DNA of 6,446 nucleotides from Candidatus Bipolaricaulota bacterium (lineage in GTDB: Bacteria > Bipolaricaulota > Bipolaricaulia > RBG-16-55-9): NCBI GenBank assembly GCA_027021605.1, contig JALUUA010000284.1, positions 1 to 6,446 on the forward strand. The letters are read 5' to 3'. Within the stretch, counting starts at the first letter, position 1; each line of letters starts with the position of its first letter. Position numbers and translations under genes: made by a program. Positions 1 to 5,826 of this stretch are shown piece after piece. Below the pieces are notes generated by a model. It had not been told where the DNA came from. It did no database searches and saw nothing but the letters and a program-made list of their open reading frames with translations.

Positions 1-513
1 GAGGCGGTCGACCTCCTGGAGGGCGACCTGCTCGCGGATGATCGCCTGGGCCGCCTGGCGCACGATCAGCTGCGGGTCCTCGATCTCGAAGGCGTACGCC
101 TGCGGATCGCGGGAGACGTTGTAGGCGATCGTCGCCTCCACGTAGACGATGTTAAAATCCCCCGTCAGCATCAGGGACTCTTCCGCCGGCGCGGCCCGGA
201 CGAACCGGCCCGGCGGGGTGACCCCGATCTCGACCTCCTGTTTCCCGTATTGGTTGACGATCACCACGCTCTCGATGGGGCTCGGCAGGCGATAGTGGAG
301 CCCCGGCCCCACCTGGCGGGTGAACTTCCCGAAGCGCTTGACCAACCCCACCTCCGAGGGCCCCACGGTGTAGATCCCGCTGGCCAGCCACAAGCCCACG
401 ATCACCAGCACGATGAGCCAACCCGTCCAGCCGCCCAATCGCCCCAACCGACGCCCGAGGTCCTGCCACCGCTCGCCCTCGTCCTCGAGGTCGAAGTCCA
501 ACGGTCCTCGCAT
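1..513 (-). CDS. hflK: HflK, membrane SPFH protein modulating FtsH protease (N-terminal 171 residues, cut by the window edge)
   Basis: HflK forms a membrane complex with HflC that surrounds and modulates the AAA protease FtsH; this is family knowledge. The 171 residues seen start at the ATG read from base 513. An acidic cytoplasmic segment (about 1-25) leads into one membrane helix (about 30-47) and then the SPFH domain, with GPSEVGLVKRFGKF (51-64), QVGPGLHYRLP (67-77), LMLTGDFNIVYVEATIAYNV (114-133) and the start of the RQAAQAIIREQV helix (152-163). The LTGD-N-IV-VE pattern is typical of HflK and separates it from HflC. The start is supported by a strong purine-rich ribosome site (GAGGAGGGGAG read on the minus strand, bases 520-530). 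The N-terminus is short and lacks the long Gly-rich stretch of proteobacterial HflK. The gene continues past base 1, where hflC would be expected. It is transcribed divergently from guaA. Confidence 0.95.
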   Translation of the reverse strand, partial: MRGPLDFDLEDEGERWQDLGRRLGRLGGWTGWLIVLVIVGLWLASGIYTVGPSEVGLVKRFGKFTRQVGPGLHYRLPSPIESVVIVNQYGKQEVEIGVTPPGRFVRAAPAEESLMLTGDFNIVYVEATIAYNVSRDPQAYAFEIEDPQLIVRQAAQAIIREQVALQEVDRL

Positions 514-586
514 CGCGCTCTCCCCTCCTCTGCTGATTCGTCCGCTTGGCTATCGTCGTCGCCGTCGTCTCCCGGCTTATAAAGGG

Positions 587-615
587 ATTCTAGGCGGTCC
601 CCCGGGGGAGTGCAA
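587..615 (-). promoter_or_regulatory. Candidate sigma-70-type promoter for hflK
   Basis: Read on the minus strand, TTGCAC (bases 615-610) and TAGAAT (bases 592-587) are separated by exactly 17 bases. The -10 box matches five of six consensus positions; the -35 box matches only three. Transcription would start near base 580, leaving a leader of roughly 65 nt before the hflK ATG. The spacer contains the GC palindrome at 598-609. The call rests on hexamers and spacing alone. Confidence 0.4.
598..609. repeat. 12-bp GC-rich perfect palindrome inside the putative hflK promoter spacer
   Basis: The sequence TCCCCCGGGGGA is its own reverse complement. It sits between the candidate -35 and -10 boxes of hflK. 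It could be a protein site, but short C/G runs of this kind arise easily by chance in DNA this GC-rich, so no function is assigned. Confidence 0.3.
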
Positions 616-616
616 C

Positions 617-632
617 GGAATTTGCAAATTCC
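617..632. promoter_or_regulatory. Perfect 16-bp palindrome, candidate operator upstream of guaA
   Basis: GGAATTTGCAAATTCC is a perfect inverted repeat with no spacer, and is AT-rich in a GC-rich region. It overlaps the candidate guaA -35 box (TTGCAA, 622-627) and lies just upstream of the candidate hflK -35 box, so a bound dimer could affect both directions. Its size and symmetry suit a LacI/PurR-type or other helix-turn-helix dimer. The centre is TGCA rather than the ACGT core typical of E. coli PurR sites, so no specific regulator is assigned. Confidence 0.5.
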
Positions 633-650
633 AAGGGCGCTTACTACCCT
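622..650 (+). promoter_or_regulatory. Weak candidate promoter for guaA
   Basis: TTGCAA (622-627, four of six -35 positions) is followed after 17 bases by TACCCT (645-650, three of six -10 positions). Transcription would start near 657, leaving a leader of only about 20 nt before the guaA GTG. The -35 box lies inside the palindrome at 617-632. The -10 match is poor and another promoter is possible. Confidence 0.25.
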
Positions 651-661
651 CAAAGGGCAGC

Positions 662-670
662 GGGAGGGGA
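662..670 (+). promoter_or_regulatory. Shine-Dalgarno site that sets the guaA GTG start
   Basis: GGGAGGGGA lies five bases before the GTG at 676. It decides between this GTG and the upstream in-frame GTG at 610, which has no comparable site and would add 22 residues with no family counterpart that I recognise. Confidence 0.75.
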
Positions 671-675
671 AGAGC

Positions 676-2244
676 GTGACGCGCGAGTGGGTTTGCGTTC
701 TCGATTTCGGCTCGCAGTACACCCGCCTGATCGCCAAGGCGATCCGGGCCCAGGAGGTCTATTGCGAGGTGGCCCCGCCCACCCTCTCCGCCCGTGAGGT
801 CCAAGAGCGGGCTCCCAGTGCGTTGGTGCTCTCCGGCGGGCCGCGCAGCGTCTACGAGCCCGGCGCCCCCCGCCTCGACCCCAAAATCTTAGAGTTGGGG
901 ATCCCCGTGCTGGGGATCTGCTACGGGATGCAGCTGTTGGCCCATCTCTTGGGCGGGCGGGTCGAGCGCTCCCCCCACAAGGCCGAGTACGGGGTCGCCG
1001 AAATTGAAATTGCAGAAGACGACCCGCTCTTTGCGGGCTTGGGCAAGAGGGAGCGGGTCTGGATGAGCCACGGCGATGTGATCACAAAGCTTCCGCCCGG
1101 GTTCCGGGCGCTCGCGCACTCCGTGGGCGAGGGGAGTGCACCGCCCCTCCTGGCCGCCATGCGCGACGAAGCGGGTCGCGTGTACGGGGTCCAGTTCCAC
1201 CCCGAGGTGCACCACACGCCTCATGGCCCCCAGATGCTGCACAACTGGCTCCGCCGGATCTGCGGGCTCCGGGAGCGCTGGCGGCCCGGCGACCTCGTGG
1301 GGCAAAGAGTAGAAGAACTGCGCGAGAGATTAGAGGGCAAGCGGGCCCTGATCGCCGTCTCGGGGGGCGTGGACTCGAGCGTGGCCGCCGTGCTCGTGCA
1401 TCGGGCCATCGGGGAGCGCCTGGTGCCCGTCTTCGTGGACACGGGGCTGCTGCGCAAGGGCGAGTCGGAGCGGGTCCAAGGGGTGTTCGAGCGGCTGGGC
1501 CTCCCCCTGCACGTCGTCGACGCTCGGGAGGAGTTCTTCGGCAAATTACGGGGCATCACGGACCCCGAGGCGAAGCGCAAGGCCATCGGCGAGACGTTCA
1601 TCCGGGTCTTCGAGCGCGAAGCCCGGCGTTTGGAGCAGGAAGAGCCCCTCGACGTCCTGGTGCAGGGGACGATCTACAGCGACGTGATCGAGAGCGGGGG
1701 CGCGGGGACGGCCTCGCACGCCGAGGTGATCAAGAGCCACCACAACGTGGGGGGGCTCCCGGAGAAGCTGGGCTTCGAGCTGGTCGAGCCCCTCCGGGAT
1801 CTCTTCAAGGACGAGGTCCGCGAGCTGGGGCGGGCGCTGGGGCTCCCCGAGGAAATCGTCGATGAGCAGCCCTTCCCCGGCCCGGGGCTCGCCGTGCGCA
1901 TTTTGGGGGAGGTAACACCCGAGAAGGTCGCCCTGCTGCAGGAGGCCGATGCCATCCTGAGGGAGGAGGTCCGACGCGCAGGGCTCCACCGCGAGATCTG
2001 GCAGTACTTCGCCGTGCTGTTGCCCGTGCGGAGCGTGGCCGTCCGGGGGGACGGGCGCGGCTACGGCTACGTGGTGGCCCTCCGGGCCGTCCACTCCCGG
2101 GACGGGATGACCGCCGACTGGTACAAGCTTCCCCACGACGTGTTAGCGAGGATCTCCTCGCGCATTACCAATGAGGTTCCCGAGGTCACGAGGGTGGTGT
2201 ATGATATAACGTCGAAGCCGCCGGGGACCATCGAGTGGGAATAA
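676..2244 (+). CDS. guaA: GMP synthase (glutamine-hydrolysing)
   Basis: GuaA converts XMP to GMP using ATP and ammonia from glutamine, the last step of GMP synthesis, in the cytosol. The 522-residue protein is full length for the family. The class I glutamine amidotransferase domain (about 5-195) has the nucleophile Cys82 in GICYGMQ and the His175/Glu177 pair in QFHPEV. The ATP-pyrophosphatase domain follows, with the P-loop SGGVDSS (229-235), then QGTIYSDVIESGG and HHNVGGLPE. The C-terminal dimerisation domain carries QPFPGPGLAVRILGE and ends in the family signature PPGTIEWE. All key residues are present, so it should be active. I place the start at the GTG at 676, which gives DFGSQYT at residues 10-16 as in other GuaA proteins. 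It heads a same-strand series with two glycosyltransferases and a phosphodiesterase. The divergent neighbour is hflK. Confidence 0.99.
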   Translation: MTREWVCVLDFGSQYTRLIAKAIRAQEVYCEVAPPTLSAREVQERAPSALVLSGGPRSVYEPGAPRLDPKILELGIPVLGICYGMQLLAHLLGGRVERSPHKAEYGVAEIEIAEDDPLFAGLGKRERVWMSHGDVITKLPPGFRALAHSVGEGSAPPLLAAMRDEAGRVYGVQFHPEVHHTPHGPQMLHNWLRRICGLRERWRPGDLVGQRVEELRERLEGKRALIAVSGGVDSSVAAVLVHRAIGERLVPVFVDTGLLRKGESERVQGVFERLGLPLHVVDAREEFFGKLRGITDPEAKRKAIGETFIRVFEREARRLEQEEPLDVLVQGTIYSDVIESGGAGTASHAEVIKSHHNVGGLPEKLGFELVEPLRDLFKDEVRELGRALGLPEEIVDEQPFPGPGLAVRILGEVTPEKVALLQEADAILREEVRRAGLHREIWQYFAVLLPVRSVAVRGDGRGYGYVVALRAVHSRDGMTADWYKLPHDVLARISSRITNEVPEVTRVVYDITSKPPGTIEWE

Positions 2245-2260
2245 CTCCCCGGGATAAGCC

Positions 2261-2278
2261 AAAGGGGGCAAAGGGGGC
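2261..2278 (+). repeat. Tandem 9-bp repeat carrying duplicated ribosome-binding sites before the GT4 gene
   Basis: AAAGGGGGC occurs twice without a gap (2261-2269 and 2270-2278). The second copy places its G-run four bases before the ATG at 2282; the first copy lies nine bases further up. Both resemble Shine-Dalgarno sites. The repeat lies in the 37-nt gap after guaA and supports the ATG at 2282 as the start. Confidence 0.7.
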
Positions 2279-2281
2279 ATC

Positions 2282-3382
2282 ATGCGCGTCTGTCTTTATC
2301 TCGAGGCGGAGGAGGTCGTCGCGAAATCGGGGTTTAAGCGGGCCTACGAGTCCCACCGCAAGGCCCTTGGGCTCGTGGGCGTCGAGGTTACGACCGACCC
2401 CGCCGACGAGCCCTACGACCTATTGCACCTCCACGCCTTCGGGCCGAAATCGCTCTACTACCTCGGCAAAGCCAAGCGGGAGGGCATAAAAGTCGTGGTC
2501 CACGCCCACAGCGTGGGGGCCCACGACTTCCGGGACAGCTTCACCATGTCCAACGTGATTGCGCCCCTGTACGAGGCGTATCTGAAGTTCTTCTACGAGC
2601 AGGGGGACGCCGTCTTCACCCCCACGGAGTTCGCGAAACGCCAACTGCTCAAAGCGGGCGTGCGCAAGCGGATCGAAGTGATCAGCAACGGCGTGGACCG
2701 GGAGCGCTTCCGCTTCGACCCCGAAAAGCGGGCTCTTTATCGCCGGAAATTTGGGCTTACCCGCTTTACGGTCTTCGGGGCGGGGAACATCATCCCGCGC
2801 AAGGGCGTCACGGACTTCCTGGACGTCGCGGAACGCCTTCCCCGGTACGACTTCATCTGGTACGGCCACCGCTGGCCGAAGGCGCTGGCGTTCCACCCGC
2901 AGATGGAGAAGCGCCTCGAGGAGAAGCCCCCCAACGTGATCCTCCCGGGGTTCGTGGAGGACACCCCCGGGGCCTTCGCGGCAGGGGACGTGCTCCTCTT
3001 CCCCTCGAAGACCGAGACCCAGGGACTCGTGATTCTGGAGGCGGCCTCCCTGGGTCGCCCGGTGATCGTGCGGGACCTCCCCGAGTACGAAGACTGGCTC
3101 CACCACGGGGAGAACTGCCTCAAGGCCCGGGACGTCGAGGGGTTCGCCGAGTGCGTTCGGCGGTTGGCCGAGGACCGGGCGCTCTACCGGAAGCTCCAGG
3201 AGGGGGCCGAGCGCCTGGCCGAGGAGCACGGTCTCGAACGAGTGGGACGACGGTTGAAAGCCCTCTACGAGAGCGTGCTGGCTGAGCCCCCGGAGCCGCG
3301 CGCCCTTGCTCCCGTAAGCGCCGAGGAACCCCGCGCCCTCACCGCCCACCCCGATGATTTCCGTCGTCATCCCGGTCTATAA
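2282..3382 (+). CDS. GT4 family glycosyltransferase, resembling diacylglycerol alpha-glycosyltransferases
   Basis: Retaining GT-B fold glycosyltransferase, 366 residues. The N-terminal half has YDLLHLHAFGP (45-55), VVHAHS (72-77) and the stretch DSFTMSNVIAPLYEAYLKFF (85-104), then TPTEFAKRQL and ISNGVDRERF (135-143). The donor-binding half has GAGNIIPRKG (167-175) and the GT4 EX7E motif (Glu245 to Glu253 in TETQGLVILEA), followed by RPVIVRDLPEY and HHGENCL. From memory, the SF-S-N-APL segment after HAHS recalls the Firmicute and mycoplasma enzymes that glucosylate diacylglycerol; this is pattern recognition, not a search. A membrane-surface role in glycolipid synthesis is therefore inferred; another lipid or glycan acceptor is possible. 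There is no membrane helix. The last 30 residues are Pro/Ala-rich and look outside the conserved fold. The 3' end overlaps the GT2 gene by 29 nt, which suggests translational coupling. Confidence 0.92.
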   Translation: MRVCLYLEAEEVVAKSGFKRAYESHRKALGLVGVEVTTDPADEPYDLLHLHAFGPKSLYYLGKAKREGIKVVVHAHSVGAHDFRDSFTMSNVIAPLYEAYLKFFYEQGDAVFTPTEFAKRQLLKAGVRKRIEVISNGVDRERFRFDPEKRALYRRKFGLTRFTVFGAGNIIPRKGVTDFLDVAERLPRYDFIWYGHRWPKALAFHPQMEKRLEEKPPNVILPGFVEDTPGAFAAGDVLLFPSKTETQGLVILEAASLGRPVIVRDLPEYEDWLHHGENCLKARDVEGFAECVRRLAEDRALYRKLQEGAERLAEEHGLERVGRRLKALYESVLAEPPEPRALAPVSAEEPRALTAHPDDFRRHPGL

Positions 3383-4100
3383 CGAGGCCGAGGCCGTCGA
3401 GGCGTGCTTGGAAGCGCTCCTCCCCTCGCGCCAGAGCTTTTCCGGGCCGTATGAGGTCGTGGCGGTGGACAACGGCTCCACCGACGGCTCCCGCGCGCTC
3501 ATCGAGCGCTTCCAAAGGGCCCATCCCGAGCTGAACCTGCGCTTGGTTCATGAAGAGGAGAGCGGGGTGGCCGCCGCCTCCCAGCGGGGCTTCTGCGAGG
3601 CAAAGTACGAGCTGATCGCCCGCACGGACGCGGACACCCTCGTCGATCCCCGGTGGCTGGAGGCGATCGTGCGGCGCTTTCGGGACTCAAGGGTGATGGC
3701 CCTCTGCGGGCGGGTCTGCTTCCACGAGCCCCACTGGATCCAGCGGGTGCTCCTCCTGGAGCGGCTCATCGCGCTCCACCAGCGGGTGCACGTCTGGCTG
3801 AAAAAACCCCACTTTTGGGGGTTCAACTTCGCGGTGCGCCGGGAGATCTTCCGCAGGGTGGGAGGGTTCAACACCCGGCTGCGTTTGGGGGAAGACCTGG
3901 AGCTGGGGCTGCGGCTGGGGAAGGCACTACGGCCGGGGGAGCGCATCGTGTACGCCCCTGAGGTGAAAGTCTATTCCTCGAGCCGCCGCTACGGGTTGCA
4001 CCGCGAGTGGTTGCGCTATACCCTCGACGGCTACCGGGCGTACTTCGCGCTCGTCTGGCGGGGGCGCATCCCCACGTGGATGCTGAAAGATCCCCCGTAG
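3354..4100 (+). CDS. GT2 family glycosyltransferase
   Basis: GT-A fold, inverting glycosyltransferase family 2, 248 residues. It opens directly with the first strand ISVVIPVYNEAE (2-13), then EVVAVDNGSTDGS (34-46), the metal-binding DAD (92-94, in ARTDADT), the acceptor-side segment FWGFNFAVRREIFRRVGGFN (154-173) and the ED motif Glu180-Asp181 in LGEDLELGLRL. These are the residues expected for nucleotide-sugar and metal binding and for the catalytic base. There is no clear membrane helix, so it is probably soluble or peripheral. The ATG lies inside the end of the GT4 gene, out of frame, and I see no good Shine-Dalgarno site directly before it (GAGG at 3323-3326 is about 28 bases away). Translation therefore probably depends on ribosomes finishing GT4. 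Donor and acceptor cannot be told from sequence. Confidence 0.92.
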   Translation: MISVVIPVYNEAEAVEACLEALLPSRQSFSGPYEVVAVDNGSTDGSRALIERFQRAHPELNLRLVHEEESGVAAASQRGFCEAKYELIARTDADTLVDPRWLEAIVRRFRDSRVMALCGRVCFHEPHWIQRVLLLERLIALHQRVHVWLKKPHFWGFNFAVRREIFRRVGGFNTRLRLGEDLELGLRLGKALRPGERIVYAPEVKVYSSSRRYGLHREWLRYTLDGYRAYFALVWRGRIPTWMLKDPP

Positions 4101-4140
4101 GGTTTCACGTTCTCTTGCCCGCAAGGAGGCTTGGGTTGCC
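4101..4140 (+). promoter_or_regulatory. Short gap with Shine-Dalgarno site for the phosphodiesterase gene
   Basis: AAGGAGG (4123-4129) is the clearest ribosome site in the plus-strand run, 11 bases before the GTG at 4141, which is somewhat long. Its first bases lie in a small potential hairpin (CTTG 4114-4117 with CAAG 4122-4125), too weak to call a regulator. No terminator is seen, so read-through from GT2 is expected. Confidence 0.55.
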
Positions 4141-5826
4141 GTGTCTGCGTGTGCGCGCAGGTTGTTTATCTTAGCCTTAGACGGCGCCTCCCCGGAGCTC
4201 ATCGAGCGCTGGGCCGCGGAGGGGCACCTGCCCCGTTTTAAAGAGCTCATGGAGGAGGGGGCCTTCGGCCCCTTGGAGAGCGTGATCCCGCCCGTCACGG
4301 GCGCGGCCTGGGGGTCGTTCCTCACGGGGCTCAGCCCCGGGAGGCACGGGATCAGCGAGTGGCTGCGCCGCCGCCCCGGGTCGTACGCCCTGGAGCTCAT
4401 CGACGGCTCCGCGCTCCCGTCGCCCACGCTCTTCGAGTGGCTGAGCGCCCACGGGCTCCGCGTGGGCGTCGTAAGCGTGCCCCTCACCTACCCGTTTCGG
4501 GACCTCCGAGGGTTCGCCGTGGGGGATCTTCTCACGCCGCCGGGGCGGCCCTACACGCAGCCCGCCTCCCTGCAGCGCGAACTCGAGGGGGTGTTGGGGG
4601 AGCGCTACCCCCTGGCGCCGCCGCCGTGGCCCGGGGCGCATCGGGCCGCGCGCTGGCTCGCACAGCTCAAACGCTCCCTGGAGCTGCGCGCCCGGGCGAT
4701 TCTCTATCTGGCCACTCGCCGGGACTGGGACGTCCTCATGGCCCACGTGATGGAGACGGACTCCGTCCAGCACCAGATGTGGCACACCCTCGACGGGCAC
4801 CCCCGCCCCCGCTACGGCGCCCCCTTGGCAGGCGCTTCGGAGAGCCCCGTTCTCGAGATCTACCGTCGGGCCGACGCGCTGGTGGGGGAGCTTCGCGCCC
4901 GGCTGGACGAGCGCGCCGTCGTTTGGGTGATCTCCGACCACGGGTTTGGGCCCCATCGCTACAACCTCCACCTCAACACGTGGCTGCTGCGCTGCGGGTT
5001 TCTCGCCTTAAGGCGGAACCCGCCCACGCGGCTGAAGAGGGCGCTCTTCGAGCGGGGGGTCGTCCCCGAGAACCTCTACCCCTGGGAGGCCCGACTGGGG
5101 CTCCTGGGGCGGGGGGGCGGCGACCCGGCGCGGGCGTACCGCTGGCTGAGCCGCTTTGCTCTCTCCACCCAAAACGTCGACTGGTCCCGGACGGTGGCCT
5201 ACTCCTACGGGAACGTGGGGCAGATCTTCTTAAACCGCCGGGGCCGCGAGCCGCGGGGGATCGTCTCCCCCCGAGGCGCGCCCAAGATCTTGGCGGAGAT
5301 CGAGGAGGCGCTGCGGGAGTGGCGCAACCCCTGGACGGGGGAGCCCGTGGTCGAGCGCCTCTGGCGCGCCGAGGAGGTCTACGGGGGCCCGCGGCAGCCC
5401 CACAGCCCGGACCTCGTCTTCCTCCCCGCGGAGGGGCATTCCCCCATGGGCCTTTCGGAGTTCCTGTCCCATCAGACGGTGACGCACGCGGCGGCCCACT
5501 CGGGCTGGCACCGGCTTCAGGGGGTCTTCCTGGGCGGCGGCCCGGGGCTCCCCCGGGGACGGGTGGGTCTGAAGTTGCTCGACCTCTTCCCCACGATCTG
5601 CGAGCTCCTGGGGGTTCCCGCGCCCCCGGGCCTCGACGGACGGCCCTGCGAAGCCCTCCTTTCGGGCCCAGCGGCGGCCTACGCGGGCGTGGGCGCCTCG
5701 GGGTCGGGGCGGGAGGGCTTCCCGCCCTCCGAGTCCGTTCCGTCTCCGCCTCCGCCTCCGTCCCCGCTCTCCCCCGCCGAGGAGGAGGAGGTCCGGGAGC
5801 GGCTGCGGGGGCTGGGATATTTGTAG
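4141..5826 (+). CDS. Type I phosphodiesterase / nucleotide pyrophosphatase family protein (alkaline phosphatase superfamily)
   Basis: Predicted two-metal phosphodiesterase or phosphatase, 561 residues. The core motifs are in order: metal ligand Asp14 in ILALDGASPEL; likely nucleophile Thr53 in PPVTGAAWGSFLTGLSPGRHG (aligned by eye with the Thr of nucleotide pyrophosphatases); Asp207 and His211 in METDSVQHQMWH; Asp266-His267 in ISDHGFGPH; His457 in SGWHRLQGVF; and the structural LDLFPTICELLGVPAPPGLDGR (480-501). The catalytic set looks complete. No signal peptide or membrane helix is seen, so it is probably cytosolic. After about residue 505 comes a Gly/Ser/Pro-rich linker (about 510-545, with a run of five prolines), then EEEEVRERLRGLGYL, a C-terminal motif common in this superfamily. 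The substrate is unknown. The position behind two glycosyltransferases suggests a phosphorylated glycan or lipid intermediate; this is inference. The last 148 nt overlap the opposing ftsX gene. Confidence 0.91.
   Translation: MSACARRLFILALDGASPELIERWAAEGHLPRFKELMEEGAFGPLESVIPPVTGAAWGSFLTGLSPGRHGISEWLRRRPGSYALELIDGSALPSPTLFEWLSAHGLRVGVVSVPLTYPFRDLRGFAVGDLLTPPGRPYTQPASLQRELEGVLGERYPLAPPPWPGAHRAARWLAQLKRSLELRARAILYLATRRDWDVLMAHVMETDSVQHQMWHTLDGHPRPRYGAPLAGASESPVLEIYRRADALVGELRARLDERAVVWVISDHGFGPHRYNLHLNTWLLRCGFLALRRNPPTRLKRALFERGVVPENLYPWEARLGLLGRGGGDPARAYRWLSRFALSTQNVDWSRTVAYSYGNVGQIFLNRRGREPRGIVSPRGAPKILAEIEEALREWRNPWTGEPVVERLWRAEEVYGGPRQPHSPDLVFLPAEGHSPMGLSEFLSHQTVTHAAAHSGWHRLQGVFLGGGPGLPRGRVGLKLLDLFPTICELLGVPAPPGLDGRPCEALLSGPAAAYAGVGASGSGREGFPPSESVPSPPPPPSPLSPAEEEEVRERLRGLGYL

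Larger units (their letters stand above)
514..675. promoter_or_regulatory. Divergent intergenic control region between hflK and guaA
   Basis: These 162 bases separate the two divergent starts and are the only long non-coding stretch in the window. They hold the ribosome sites of both genes, a 16-bp palindrome (617-632), a GC palindrome (598-609), an AT-rich box (577-583) in otherwise GC-rich DNA, and candidate promoter hexamers on both strands. An open frame reaching up to base 610 precedes guaA in the same frame, but the encoded residues have no family match that I recognise and the strong ribosome site lies at 662-670, so I treat this stretch as non-coding. Confidence 0.75.

Noticed and set aside
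577..583. TTATAAA box as a guaA promoter -10 element
   Set aside because: No -35-like hexamer lies at the proper distance upstream on the plus strand (TTGGCT at 546-551 is 26 bases away), and the same holds for the minus-strand reading.
610..675. In-frame 22-codon N-terminal extension of guaA from the GTG at 610
   Set aside because: It has no good ribosome site, would cover the palindrome and candidate promoters, and adds residues with no counterpart in the family.
600..675. Guanine riboswitch or T-box leader before guaA
   Set aside because: The leader is too short and lacks the conserved core of either element. Only short weak hairpins are seen.
1546..2136. Minus-strand open frame antisense to guaA
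   Set aside because: No motif and no ribosome site noted; guaA on the other strand is certain, and antisense frames stay open easily in GC-rich genes.
2420..3370. Minus-strand open frame of 316 codons antisense to GT4
   Set aside because: No recognisable domain; the GT4 motifs on the plus strand are complete, so this is a shadow frame.
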